This document shows positions 8,909 to 17,976 of a stretch of 64,000 nt of DNA, piece after piece; position 1 is the stretch's first letter; every line of letters begins with the position of its first letter. The stretch lies in assembly GCF_000317085.1 (NCBI RefSeq), contig NC_019702.1, forward strand, positions 712,394 to 776,393. The letters run 5' to 3'. The notes beneath the pieces were generated by a model, which saw nothing but the letters and a program-made list of their open reading frames with translations, was not told the origin of the DNA and did no database searches. This DNA comes from Synechococcus sp. PCC 7502 (GTDB taxonomy: Bacteria > Cyanobacteriota > Cyanobacteriia > Pseudanabaenales > Pseudanabaenaceae). A program made the translations under genes and the position numbers.

Positions 8909-10078
8909 TTATACCTTAAACTTTGCCTTCATTACCTTAGCAGCATAAGCATAGCCCCCATCAGCTCCATCGATAAAATGTACCTGCCGACCATTGCGCT
9001 CAAATACTAAACAAGTCATCAACGCCCGATCAGAAACATGAAACCCATACACTAATCTACCATTCACATATTCTGTCTCCAAATAATTTAGCAGTTGTTT
9101 CCTTTGCGCTGTAGTACTAGAAATCACCATCCTTAATAAATCATCAAACTTGCGGTAATCAGTGGCATCTGTAACTATATTTTTATAATCACCCCAATCA
9201 ATATCCGTAGTTTTGAGCTTAAGTTTGATCACAATCCATGCCAATAAGTTCTCAAGGGTAATTTTTAATAGATAAGACTGCCGACCTAGCCAACTAGTTT
9301 TTTTTGATTTGGCTTTGGTTTCCGAGGATAGTTGCTTTGGACTAAAACTCAGATTTAATCGCTCAGGACTCACAGGGTTAAGTTTATGCTCTGCTCCATA
9401 AATTTTACTAATTTTTGTAATTACCCGTTTATATACCTGATCCGATTGGGATTGATTTGCGGTAGTAGCTTGCACAATTAAACTCAAAATCTCACCATGC
9501 CTACCATTAATATCCTGCCAACGACATTCTAAGCCTGCAAAATTTGTCACTCCATCACTGCTGTGATGTTTGAGTTGATAGGTATCTGAATCCTTGACTA
9601 AGCGTGTAGCATAGGTTAATCCCCCACCTTTGAAAATGGCTTGACTATAGTTGGGTGAAACTTGCAACTTTGCAACCCTAATTTCATGTTCACGCATAAC
9701 TTTGGCAACGGGAATAATTCCTACCCTTAGATCAATGGCAAAACTGTCTTTGACTAGATTTTGGATGTTAATCAAGGCATTCTGCGCCGATACCAATAGG
9801 TTTGCAGGAATTAAGATCGAGGCTCCATCGCCACCAAATACAAAGGGGATGTCAATAGGATCAGCAATATTTAACATTGCCACAATTGTACAGGCACCCA
9901 CTAAGTTCACATTTTTATAATGTCCCGTTTCTATCAGGATAGTGGAGTTGACAATATCAGTAATAATAATGAACCAACTAGACGGCATTGACGCAAAATT
10001 AGCCAACTCTGTAATGTCGATAAACTCATGGATATAGGGTAAGTCACTGTAAAAGCTTTCCTGTAAGTCTGATGTCAT
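8909..10078 (-). CDS. DUF3095 protein, class III nucleotide cyclase-like
   Basis: 389 residues. The N-terminus contains IITDIVNST at 38-46 and FGGDGASILI at 81-90. These resemble the metal-binding and substrate segments of class III adenylate/guanylate cyclases, as known for DUF3095. Whether it makes a cyclic nucleotide cannot be decided from sequence. The C-terminal third (DYRKFDDLLRMVISSTTAQR, then CLVFERNGRQVHFIDGADGGYAYAAKVMK) is the conserved second part of the family. It lies between the FGGY kinase gene (21-base gap) and lptB (20-base gap) on the same strand. Confidence 0.85.
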   Translation of the reverse strand: MTSDLQESFYSDLPYIHEFIDITELANFASMPSSWFIIITDIVNSTILIETGHYKNVNLVGACTIVAMLNIADPIDIPFVFGGDGASILIPANLLVSAQNALINIQNLVKDSFAIDLRVGIIPVAKVMREHEIRVAKLQVSPNYSQAIFKGGGLTYATRLVKDSDTYQLKHHSSDGVTNFAGLECRWQDINGRHGEILSLIVQATTANQSQSDQVYKRVITKISKIYGAEHKLNPVSPERLNLSFSPKQLSSETKAKSKKTSWLGRQSYLLKITLENLLAWIVIKLKLKTTDIDWGDYKNIVTDATDYRKFDDLLRMVISSTTAQRKQLLNYLETEYVNGRLVYGFHVSDRALMTCLVFERNGRQVHFIDGADGGYAYAAKVMKAKFKV

Positions 10079-10099
10079 ATTTTTACACTTTTGAGTTTA

Positions 10100-11404
10100 T
10101 TACCTTACACCCCTTAAGGCTAAGATCGCACTACCATAGGCTGCTTGATTATGCTGAGGTTTAATTATTTCGGTATCCAGATACTTTTGGCGAATTACCG
10201 TCCATAGCGAATTATTGGCACCTCCACCCGTGGTCAATATTTTTGTCGGAGCAGATGCACCAAGTTCTTGCAAAAGTTGATAGCCATCTCCTTCAATCTT
10301 GGCAATCCCATCGAGTAAACCATAGAGAAATTCATGATTACTGGCAGGGCGGGGTGTGATCCTTGGCAGCATTTGGGGATCATTAATGGGAAACCTTTCG
10401 CCCATTTGAGGCAATGGATAGTAATTCAGATTAGTTTTAGGATTATTTTGTAAATCATTGAGTAAATCGCTATTGCTGACAATATCTAGGCTGAGACTTG
10501 CTAATTCGGCATCAGTAAAAAACTGCTTTAGAACTGCCCCGCCAGAATTTGATGCCCCGCCAACTAACCATAAATTCCCGAAGCGATGACTATAGATACC
10601 ATAATCAGAATTTGTGATCGGCTTGGGACTAAGGATTTTTAATACTAAAGTGGAACCTAACGAAGTTACAGCTTCACCCACAGATTTGGCACCACTGGCA
10701 ATAAATGAGGCAGTACTATCGGTTGTACCCGCACAGATTAAACATTGGGGATTAATTTCCCACTTAGTAGCAGTTGCTGGTTGAATTTTGGTGATCGCTT
10801 GACCGGGGATTAAAACTTCTGGTAATAACTTGCTAATTTGCAGACTAGTTTTCAGACTAATTTCTAAACCTTGGAGCCAATCGGGATATTGTAAATTTTG
10901 GGGATCATAGCCCAGCTTTAGAGCATTGTGGTAGTCACTAATTCCCAGTTGTCCGTGCAGTAGATAAGATAGCCAATCTGCCTGATGAAGAAAATAATAA
11001 TTTTGCTCTTTAAAGTTTAGATTAAAGTCTAAATTTTTAACTAGCCATAACAGCTTTACTAGACTCGATGTGGAACTAATCGTAATATTCCCCACTGGAG
11101 CGATCGCTCTTAATTCTGCTAAGACCTCACTACCTCGTGTGTCATTGTAAAGTAAAGTTGGATAAATTGCTTGTCCCAAGGAATTACAAATTAGCACCGT
11201 AGAAGAAGTACCATCAATAGCGATCGCTTGCAGCTTTTGTCTAACTTCTATAGGGATTTGACTAATTACAGCTTTTAGTGCTAACTCCCAACTTTGAATA
11301 TTATTAATTTCATAACTGGTTCTAGTTTCAGCGACTATACTTTGGTCATTATTAATGGCGATCGCCCTTACCCCCGAAGTACCAAAATCTATCCCTAAAT
11401 ACAT
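10100..11404 (-). CDS. FGGY-family carbohydrate kinase, xylulokinase/D-ribulose kinase-like
   Basis: 434 residues. The N-terminal phosphate-1 motif YLGIDFGTSGVRAIAI and the C-terminal adenosine motif TTGGGANNSLWTVIRQKYL are clear. The central CAGTTDSTASFIASGA segment belongs to the FGGY fold. It is shorter than classic xylulokinases (~490 aa). It resembles the short cyanobacterial/plant sugar kinases of which one Synechococcus member phosphorylates D-ribulose. The exact sugar is therefore uncertain. It is the first gene of the minus-strand run ending with pyrB. Confidence 0.88.
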   Translation of the reverse strand: MYLGIDFGTSGVRAIAINNDQSIVAETRTSYEINNIQSWELALKAVISQIPIEVRQKLQAIAIDGTSSTVLICNSLGQAIYPTLLYNDTRGSEVLAELRAIAPVGNITISSTSSLVKLLWLVKNLDFNLNFKEQNYYFLHQADWLSYLLHGQLGISDYHNALKLGYDPQNLQYPDWLQGLEISLKTSLQISKLLPEVLIPGQAITKIQPATATKWEINPQCLICAGTTDSTASFIASGAKSVGEAVTSLGSTLVLKILSPKPITNSDYGIYSHRFGNLWLVGGASNSGGAVLKQFFTDAELASLSLDIVSNSDLLNDLQNNPKTNLNYYPLPQMGERFPINDPQMLPRITPRPASNHEFLYGLLDGIAKIEGDGYQLLQELGASAPTKILTTGGGANNSLWTVIRQKYLDTEIIKPQHNQAAYGSAILALRGVR

Positions 11405-11498
11405 GCCAAATATTCCTGTGAGATCTTAATAACTCCATTTATCATTTTCTACCAAATCATGACAAACTTAGTTACAGAGAATCACAGGATTATTGATT

Positions 11499-12755
11499 AT
11501 GGCAAATGAAGAACATCTTGCCCTCATTCACAAGGGTGTAGCAACTTGGAATCTGTGGCGACAATCCCATCCCCATATTCAAGACCTAGACCTTTCCGAT
11601 TGTGATTTTACAGGAGCTAATCTGAGTGAAGTTGACTTTGCAGGTACAGACTTACAAAAAGCAAATTTTTCAGGGGCAGACCTCAGCAGAGCTAAACTAC
11701 GGCGGGCAACCTTTGGTGAGACCAATTTCAGTAATACTAACCTCAGTGAAGCCGATTTACGCCGAGTTAACCTGTCAGGGGCAGATTTACGGGGAGCAAA
11801 TCTTAGTACCGCCGACTTAATTGGCGCCGATTTACGACGAGCAACTTTGGAAGGAGCAATTTTAGCTGAAGCAGATTTAAGCCGCACTAACTTAGTTGGA
11901 ACAAATATGACCGATGCCAATCTGAGTATGGCAAATTTTACGGGTTCAGATTTATCGGGTGCTATTATGATCCGTGCCGATTTAAGAAGGGCAAATATTA
12001 GCCGTGCCAACCTCAATGAAGCCGATATTAGTAGAGCAGACCTATCTGGTGTGGATTTTAGCGGTTCTAATCTCAGCCAAGCTAATTTTGAGGAGGCGAA
12101 TTTCCTTGGCACTAATTTTAGTCGGACTAATCTGATCGAGGCAAATTTTAGTAACACTAATTTTAGGGAAGTTGACCTAAGTGGGTCTGATCTAATTGGG
12201 GCTGATTTAAGCAATGCTAACTTTGCTGAGGCTGATCTACGCCGTGCTAACTTGGTGGGTGCCAATTTTAATAATGCTAATCTTAAGGAAGCTGACCTCA
12301 GTGGTGCCTATTTAATTGGAGCAACTCTTGTTAATGCCAATATTGTCAGAGCAGATTTTAGGCGTGCCAATTTAATTGGGGCAGATTTAACGGGAGCAGA
12401 TTTAACGGGAGCAGATCTAGTGGGAGCAAACCTCAGCGGAGCAAACCTCAGTGACTGCAATTTAACCTCCGTGAGTTTAACTAGTGCCGATTTAAGTATG
12501 GCAAACTTTGCGAACTGTGACCTTACCAATGCTAATTTATCCCGAGTTCAGGCTTTATCAACTAATTTTAGTGGGGCAATGTTGACAGGGGCAAATTTAG
12601 AAGACTGGAGCGTTAATTCTAAGACTAAGTTGGATGATGTGGAATGTGATTACATATACTTGCGTGCCAACCAAGAGCAACGACTTCCAAGTATTGGCAT
12701 ATTTGCCCCCGGTGAATTTACCCAACAGTTTATGATGCTTACTGATCGCCCATAA
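11499..12755 (+). CDS. Pentapeptide-repeat protein
   Basis: 418 residues from ATG 11499; an in-frame TTG lies two codons earlier and is less likely. After a ~30-residue helical N-terminus (EEHLALIHKGVATWNLWRQS), about 65 pentapeptides of the A(D/N)LxX type run to residue ~360. These should fold as a long right-handed quadrilateral beta-helix. A non-repeat C-terminus of ~55 residues follows. Such proteins are abundant in cyanobacteria and mostly of unknown role. No signal peptide is visible, so it is probably cytoplasmic. Confidence 0.93.
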   Translation: MANEEHLALIHKGVATWNLWRQSHPHIQDLDLSDCDFTGANLSEVDFAGTDLQKANFSGADLSRAKLRRATFGETNFSNTNLSEADLRRVNLSGADLRGANLSTADLIGADLRRATLEGAILAEADLSRTNLVGTNMTDANLSMANFTGSDLSGAIMIRADLRRANISRANLNEADISRADLSGVDFSGSNLSQANFEEANFLGTNFSRTNLIEANFSNTNFREVDLSGSDLIGADLSNANFAEADLRRANLVGANFNNANLKEADLSGAYLIGATLVNANIVRADFRRANLIGADLTGADLTGADLVGANLSGANLSDCNLTSVSLTSADLSMANFANCDLTNANLSRVQALSTNFSGAMLTGANLEDWSVNSKTKLDDVECDYIYLRANQEQRLPSIGIFAPGEFTQQFMMLTDRP

Positions 12756-12864
12756 TGCACTGCATTCCCTATAAAAATTTCACTATTCTTAACAATAAAT
12801 TTTGAGTTCCAGTTTTCGGGTATATTGCCATTTGAAGCATACTGTAAATTAATTAACAATTTTT

Positions 12865-14496
12865 ATGCAAGCGATCGCTAAATTCTTCGGGCAAATCTTA
12901 AAACTGCTACAGCAATCTTGGGCAGAACTTGGTCAAGCACCTAGGAGATTATGGGTTTCTGTAGTGGCGATCGCTCTAGTGGTAAGTTTAGGAGCCTGCA
13001 GTAGTAATAGCTCAGAGATTACTCCCCCACCTAAGCATAATTTAAATGCCATTAAGCCAGCACCCACTAAGATCACAATTACGGAAGTTTCACCACCCCT
13101 CGGAATTCAAAAACTCAGTCGATATTTTGATGCCTACGAGCCTCAGGTTAAGATTGTAGAACCCAAATCCGATCAAGTACTTATGGATACAAAGGTTGCC
13201 ATAAAATTTGACGTTAAGGACTTACCAATCTTTAAGAATCCAGATTTAGGTTTGGGTACGCATATCCATGTCATTCTCGATAACCAAGAATATAAAGCGA
13301 GTTACGATCTGAATCAACCCGTAGTCTTTGAGAATCTGACCGCAGGCACCCACACAATTAGAGCCTTTGCTTCCCGTCCTTGGCATGAAAGCTTTAAAAA
13401 TGAGGGAGCCTTTGCTCAAACTACTTTTCATGTCTATACCAAAACTAGTGAAAATACCCCCAATCCTCAATTACCATTGCTAACCTATAGCCGTCCTGTG
13501 GGTAACTATGGGGCTGAGCCAATTATGTTAGATTTTTACTTAAAAAATACGCCTTTGCACGCTGCCCTACTAGATGAAGACCCAGCTAAGGACTGGCAAA
13601 TTCGGGTTACAGTTAATAATCAAAGCTTTAATATCGATCAATGGCTACCGATTTATATTAAGGGCTTAAACCCTGGTTTAAATTGGGTCAAACTAGAGTT
13701 CCTTGATGCCGCAGGACATGTGGTTCCTAATCAGTTTAATAGCACTGCCCATTTAATAAACTATCAACCCGGTGGTACTGATACTTTGTCTCGCTTAGTA
13801 AGAGGAGAAACTATCGAAGGGATTGAAGCGATCGCTGACCCCAACTATTTCCCCAATGACTCTAAAAAAGCTAAGGAACCTGAAGCCAAGGAGCTTAAAT
13901 CTGAACCTACGGTACCTAAGCCGACACAAGAGCCTACTCAAGTAGTTGCCCCCAAAATCGAACCCCTTGAACTCAGTACACCCAAGCCTGAAACTCCTAT
14001 AGCCAAAGAAACGCCCGTTAAACTTCCCGAAATTCCTAAAACTATCCCAACACCTAAAGTAGTTATTCCTGAAGTTATTTCAACTCCAGTTACGCCAATT
14101 ACTAAGTTGAAAATTTCTGAGCCTACTGATACTGAGGATTTCCAACCTGTAGAACAAATCGCTAAGCCCACAGTTACGGAAGTTAAACCAGTTACTCCAG
14201 TTATAATTGCACCCAAGTCCCCTGAGCCTGAACCTGCTGTTGAGCTTTCTAGTCCTGCTACTTCAGAACCTGCCGTTAAACCCATAGAATCAGAATCATT
14301 ACCTAAACCATCAAAAGGATTGGATAGTCTAAATTTAGGTGAAAGATTAAAGCAGGCACGGCAGAAAAAAGTTACTATCACCGATCCCCAAACCAAGCCT
14401 GAAGCTGACCTAAAAGTTAATTTGAAAGAAGAAGTAAAAGCAGATGTGGAGATTGATCCCCAAATCAATACTAAGACTGAGCCAAAGCTTGATTAG
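12865..14496 (+). CDS. Proline/glutamate-rich putative lipoprotein with Ig-like region
   Basis: 543 residues. A hydrophobic segment at ~29-44 ends in SLGAC with Cys45, a lipobox-like site behind an unusually long N-region. Residues ~90-310 form a beta-rich region (THIHVILDNQEYKASYDLNQ, FENLTAGTHTIRAFASRPWH) seen in other cyanobacterial exported proteins. Residues ~320-543 are a low-complexity Pro/Lys/Glu/Val tail, probably disordered and periplasm-spanning. It is transcribed toward fructokinase with a 36-base gap. No enzymatic motif is seen. Confidence 0.8.
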   Translation: MQAIAKFFGQILKLLQQSWAELGQAPRRLWVSVVAIALVVSLGACSSNSSEITPPPKHNLNAIKPAPTKITITEVSPPLGIQKLSRYFDAYEPQVKIVEPKSDQVLMDTKVAIKFDVKDLPIFKNPDLGLGTHIHVILDNQEYKASYDLNQPVVFENLTAGTHTIRAFASRPWHESFKNEGAFAQTTFHVYTKTSENTPNPQLPLLTYSRPVGNYGAEPIMLDFYLKNTPLHAALLDEDPAKDWQIRVTVNNQSFNIDQWLPIYIKGLNPGLNWVKLEFLDAAGHVVPNQFNSTAHLINYQPGGTDTLSRLVRGETIEGIEAIADPNYFPNDSKKAKEPEAKELKSEPTVPKPTQEPTQVVAPKIEPLELSTPKPETPIAKETPVKLPEIPKTIPTPKVVIPEVISTPVTPITKLKISEPTDTEDFQPVEQIAKPTVTEVKPVTPVIIAPKSPEPEPAVELSSPATSEPAVKPIESESLPKPSKGLDSLNLGERLKQARQKKVTITDPQTKPEADLKVNLKEEVKADVEIDPQINTKTEPKLD

Positions 14497-14532
14497 GTAG
14501 ATTTAGGTAAATTCAATTTTTGATAAATACCA

Positions 14533-15504
14533 ATGGCTAAAGTTTTATGTTTAGGAGAAATCCTAGTAGATCAAATTGCATCTCCAAGTAGCGAAAAGAT
14601 CAGTAAGTATTATGGTGGTGCACCTGCAAATGTTGCCTGTGGTTTGGCTAAATTGGGTACAACTTCGGCTTTTATTGGTTGTATTGGGACAGATCAAATC
14701 GGAATCGAGTTATTAGAAGTTCTAAATAATAATGGGGTCGATACATCAGGAGTGCAAATTCACCCCTCCGCTCCTACAAGGCAAGTTTATGTGCAGCTTG
14801 ATCAAAATGGCGATCGCCACTTTAAAGGCTTTGCGGCTCAAACGGATAATCGCTTGGATGATCAAAAAACAGTATTTGCCGATGCTTTGCTGAATGCTGC
14901 CGATTTACCTGTTAGATTATTTGAAGATGCTGAATTTTTGGTGTTAGGGACATTAGGACTTGCTTCCGCAGTGACGGCAAAGGCAGTACATCGGGCATTA
15001 GATTTAGCTGAGGATAACTTTATAAAAGTAATCGTTGATGTTAACTGGCGACCAATATTCTGGTCAAATCCCGATCAAGCCCCTAAACTAATTAATGACT
15101 TAATTTTACGGGCTGACTTTGTCAAATTTTCCGCAGAGGAGGCAGAGTGGCTGTATCAAACTTCTAATCCAAGAGCGATCGCCCAAGAATTCGATCATCT
15201 TGAAGGTGTAATTGTGACCAATGGAGATCAGTCATGTCGCTATTATCTGGGAGAATATACTGGGCAGGTTTCTGCTTTTAAGGTGGAGGTTGTAGATGCA
15301 ACTGGAGCAGGTGATAGCTTTTTGGCGGGTTTTTTACATCAAATTTGCCAAATTAACTTAGATCTGCTTGCCGATCCACCAATTAGTAGTGAAATTATCC
15401 GATACGCATCTGCGGTTGGTGCCATTACGACTATGGGTATGGGGGCGATCGCTGCTCAACCCAATGGTTTACAAGTACAAAATTTTTTAAAGGAAAGGAT
15501 ATAA
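14533..15504 (+). CDS. PfkB-family sugar kinase, probable fructokinase
   Basis: 323 residues. The N-terminal PfkB signature KYYGGAPANVACGLAKLG and the C-terminal anion-hole/catalytic motif VVDATGAGDSFLAGFL (near residues 254-269) are both intact. CLGEILVDQI at the start and FIGCIGTDQIG are typical of bacterial fructokinases, which phosphorylate fructose released from sucrose. Substrate is inferred from family resemblance and could be another ketose. A DUF4259 gene begins two bases after its stop, suggesting co-translation. Confidence 0.88.
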   Translation: MAKVLCLGEILVDQIASPSSEKISKYYGGAPANVACGLAKLGTTSAFIGCIGTDQIGIELLEVLNNNGVDTSGVQIHPSAPTRQVYVQLDQNGDRHFKGFAAQTDNRLDDQKTVFADALLNAADLPVRLFEDAEFLVLGTLGLASAVTAKAVHRALDLAEDNFIKVIVDVNWRPIFWSNPDQAPKLINDLILRADFVKFSAEEAEWLYQTSNPRAIAQEFDHLEGVIVTNGDQSCRYYLGEYTGQVSAFKVEVVDATGAGDSFLAGFLHQICQINLDLLADPPISSEIIRYASAVGAITTMGMGAIAAQPNGLQVQNFLKERI

Positions 15505-15506
15505 AT

Positions 15507-15908
15507 ATGGGCGTTTGGGGCGTAGATAGTTTTGAAAATGATGATTCCGCCGATTGGATCACCGAGTTTATCGCACAGCCCAGTATTACTGCGGTGATTG
15601 ATACCTTGACCTTAGCGGCAGAAGCGGGCAATGATGACTATTTAGAGTTGGCTGAGGATGCGGCTGTAATTGCGGCGGCAGAAATTGTGGCGGCTCTTAA
15701 CCACCAACCCAGTGCCGATTTACCCGATGAAATTGCTGAGTGGGTTGCTAGTCAAAATGAGATCGATACGGATTTAATTGATTTAGCTCTACAGGCGATC
15801 GCCAGAGTTAAGAGTAATTCTGAACTCCAAGACCTATGGCAAAACAGTACTAGCTTAGATGAGTGGCTGACAGCCGTAAGTAACCTAGAGGAACGTTTAA
15901 AATCCTAG
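15507..15908 (+). CDS. DUF4259 family protein
   Basis: 133 residues. The opening MGVWGVDSFENDDSADWITEF is the hallmark of DUF4259. The family is a small helical, acidic, cytoplasmic protein with no known function. The ATG follows the fructokinase stop after two bases, and the frame is fully open. The protein is Ala/Asp/Glu rich with several amphipathic helices. It shows no catalytic motif. Confidence 0.85.
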   Translation: MGVWGVDSFENDDSADWITEFIAQPSITAVIDTLTLAAEAGNDDYLELAEDAAVIAAAEIVAALNHQPSADLPDEIAEWVASQNEIDTDLIDLALQAIARVKSNSELQDLWQNSTSLDEWLTAVSNLEERLKS

Positions 15909-16020
15909 GTTTTAATTTTGTAGTCAGTTATTTACCCAGCTATTTAAAAGCTTATTTAATCAGTTATCAATAATCAATTAGTTTAATTTCTCCATTAATT
16001 CATCTTTTAATTTATCTAAA

Positions 16021-16968
16021 ATGTCCAAGCTCAACATCACCATCGGTTCCCGCAAAAGTCAACTAGCATTAGTCCAAAGTCATTGGGTACAGGCAGAACT
16101 CCAACAAGCATATAGCGATCGCACCTTTACAGTTCAAACCATGAACACCCAGGGCGATAAAATTCTGGATGTGGCACTATCTAAAATTGGGGATAAAGGG
16201 CTATTTACCAAAGAACTAGAAGATGCCATGCTCTCGGGAGAAGTGGATTTTGCTGTCCATAGTCTTAAGGATTTACCGACAAATTTACCCGATGGGTTAA
16301 TGTTAGGTGCAGTAACAAAGCGAGAAAACCCTGCGGATGCCCTCGTCATTAATGCTAAATACAAAGACCACAAGTTAGACTCTCTGCCTGCGGGTGCTGT
16401 CATTGGCACTTCATCGTTACGGAGGTTGGCACAGTTACGGCATTACTATCCCCATCTAAGTTTTAAGGATATTCGTGGTAACTTAAATACCCGTTTAGCA
16501 AAGCTTGATGCAGGGGAATACGATGGCATTATTTTGGCAGTGGCGGGATTAGAACGATTGGGTATGGGCGATCGCGTTGATGAAATTATTAGCCCAGATA
16601 TTTCCCTTCATGCCGTAGGACAGGGAGCTTTAGGGATTGAATGTCGCACTAATGATGAGGAAATTTTAAATCTGTTTGCCCCGATCGCCGATGTGGAAAC
16701 CACCCAAAGATGTTTAGCAGAACGGGCATTTTTACGCGAATTAGAAGGCGGCTGTCAAGTTCCGATTGGTGTAAATACTGCTATTGAGGCGGAAACCCTC
16801 ACCTTAAAAGGTATTATCGCTACTTTAGATGGAAAAACCCTAATTAGAGGGGAAGTGACGGGGGGAGTTAAAGATGCAGAAGCGATCGGCATTGAACTAG
16901 CTAATCAACTTAAGGGTAAAGGCGCACAAGCAATTTTAGATGTAATTATTGCCGAGAATAGAAGCTAA
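16021..16968 (+). CDS. hemC: Hydroxymethylbilane synthase (porphobilinogen deaminase)
   Basis: 315 residues. It joins four porphobilinogens into hydroxymethylbilane in tetrapyrrole synthesis, which feeds chlorophyll, heme and bilins. Visible marks are [12 protein letters not shown] at 8-19, catalytic Asp84 in [17 protein letters not shown] near 151-159 and the dipyrromethane-cofactor cysteine Cys245 in [10 protein letters not shown]. Length matches the family. It stands alone with about 110 bases upstream and the PIN pseudogene convergent downstream. Confidence 0.97.
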   Translation: MSKLNITIGSRKSQLALVQSHWVQAELQQAYSDRTFTVQTMNTQGDKILDVALSKIGDKGLFTKELEDAMLSGEVDFAVHSLKDLPTNLPDGLMLGAVTKRENPADALVINAKYKDHKLDSLPAGAVIGTSSLRRLAQLRHYYPHLSFKDIRGNLNTRLAKLDAGEYDGIILAVAGLERLGMGDRVDEIISPDISLHAVGQGALGIECRTNDEEILNLFAPIADVETTQRCLAERAFLRELEGGCQVPIGVNTAIEAETLTLKGIIATLDGKTLIRGEVTGGVKDAEAIGIELANQLKGKGAQAILDVIIAENRS

Positions 16969-17083
16969 GTCAGAAATCTTTTATGGGTTTGTGTAAGGGG
17001 GTACAGGAGCGCAACTCCAGATTAGAATTTGTGTAATCCGATTAATCTTACGCAGAATTGCCTAAAATGATTGCAAACAGGTT

Positions 17084-17527
17084 CTATAAATCTACGGGAT
17101 TAACAGCGACTATCCCCTCACCAGCATATCGATTAAAATCAACTGTATTTAACGTCAGAATATGGGTAATTCCATACACCTTCATAACAGCAACAAGATG
17201 AGCATCATGAACCTGAATGCCCATAACCTTAAAAGTATTAGTTAACCGCCTCCATTCAGGATAAACAGCTTGAACATCTGGAAGAATCGGGAAAAGACGC
17301 TCTACAAGTCGTAAAAGCTTATCTGCTTGTTCAGAACTTAGACCAAACCCATTGCGATCACAGGGTCATGTAGCAACATTTCTAAACTCAATACAATTCT
17401 GTGATGCAACTTGCAGTCTAATCCCATCAGTTTGTAGATTACGAATAGCAGTGCGAATAGTTTCGTGAAGAGAATGATTGCGGTCACATAGACGCAGCAA
17501 AATATTAGTATCAACTAAATACAACAT
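17084..17527 (-). pseudogene. VapC-like PIN-domain toxin with an in-frame stop
   Basis: Read on the minus strand from ATG 17525-17527, the frame starts MLYLVDTNILLRLCDRNHSL, a PIN-domain opening with the first catalytic Asp. Codon 54 is TGA (complement of 17366-17368), in EFRNVAT-stop-PCDRNGFGLS. Many cyanobacterial PIN proteins read ATRP here, so a CGA-to-TGA change is the simple explanation. The frame then stays open to TAG at 17084-17086 (147 codons in all), including VMGIQVHDAHLVAVMKVYGI with the distal acidic residue. A single nonsense change or a read error are both possible. Confidence 0.8.
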
Positions 17528-17529
17528 AC

Positions 17530-17712
17530 CTAAAGATGCTCTTCATAAATTCCATCACGGCTTACCACATAGTCTGATAGTAGAGGGATACCCTCAGTAA
17601 TAGTAACAAGTTCATCAATTAGGCGATCGCTTAGTTCTTGGCTTTCATTAAGGTTATGTGTTTCTTGCCAAGTCAGATATTCCACAAAATCTAAAATCTC
17701 ATGTAATCTCAT
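17530..17712 (-). CDS. Small putative antitoxin paired with the PIN toxin
   Basis: 60 residues, MRLHEILDFVEYLTWQETHN and so on, acidic, ending two bases before the toxin ATG. This spacing and order (antitoxin first) are typical of VapBC-type pairs. No clear DNA-binding fold is visible at the N-terminus, so it is named by position. The start codon lies inside a 10-base tandem repeat, which makes the exact start uncertain and may be a slippage hot spot. Confidence 0.65.
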   Translation of the reverse strand: MRLHEILDFVEYLTWQETHNLNESQELSDRLIDELVTITEGIPLLSDYVVSRDGIYEEHL

Positions 17713-17730
17713 GTAATCTCATGTAATCTC
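17701..17730. repeat. Three tandem copies of ATGTAATCTC
   Basis: The 10-base unit ATGTAATCTC occurs three times head to tail. On the minus strand it reads GAGATTACAT and covers the antitoxin start codon and its immediate upstream sequence. Because 10 is not a multiple of 3, gain or loss of a unit would move an ATG between frames. Confidence 0.95.
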
Positions 17731-17976
17731 AGTGGCGAAAGCCTACTTATTTTGCTAGTAATGTTGTCGTGGTGTCCATAGCATTTATACTCAAGTTCAT
17801 CTCATTGTTTAAGTATACCTAGTAGATGAGCATAGATAATTTGGCAGTTGAAACGAAGTTATGGGCAAGGCTTATTCAAACTGTTTTGTCGGTCAATATT
17901 TATTTGCTTTACTATCTACTAGCCCAATATTCCCTCCAAAGGAATGTGATTACTTAGAGTGAACGTCTTGAAGAAT

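Noticed and set aside
11579-12265. Long minus-strand ORF (228 codons) opposite the pentapeptide-repeat gene
   Set aside because: It is the mirror of the repeat gene: its Lys/Leu/Ser/Pro/Ala-rich periodic sequence follows from the repeated codons, with no ribosome site or family match.
12650-12859. Minus-strand ORF of 69 codons after the pentapeptide gene
   Set aside because: Mostly overlaps the end of the real gene in antisense; no coding character of its own.
13938-14468. Minus-strand ORF (176 codons) opposite the proline-rich lipoprotein tail
   Set aside because: Low-complexity Gly/Ser/Val sequence produced by the complement of Pro/Lys/Glu codons; the plus-strand gene is clearly real.
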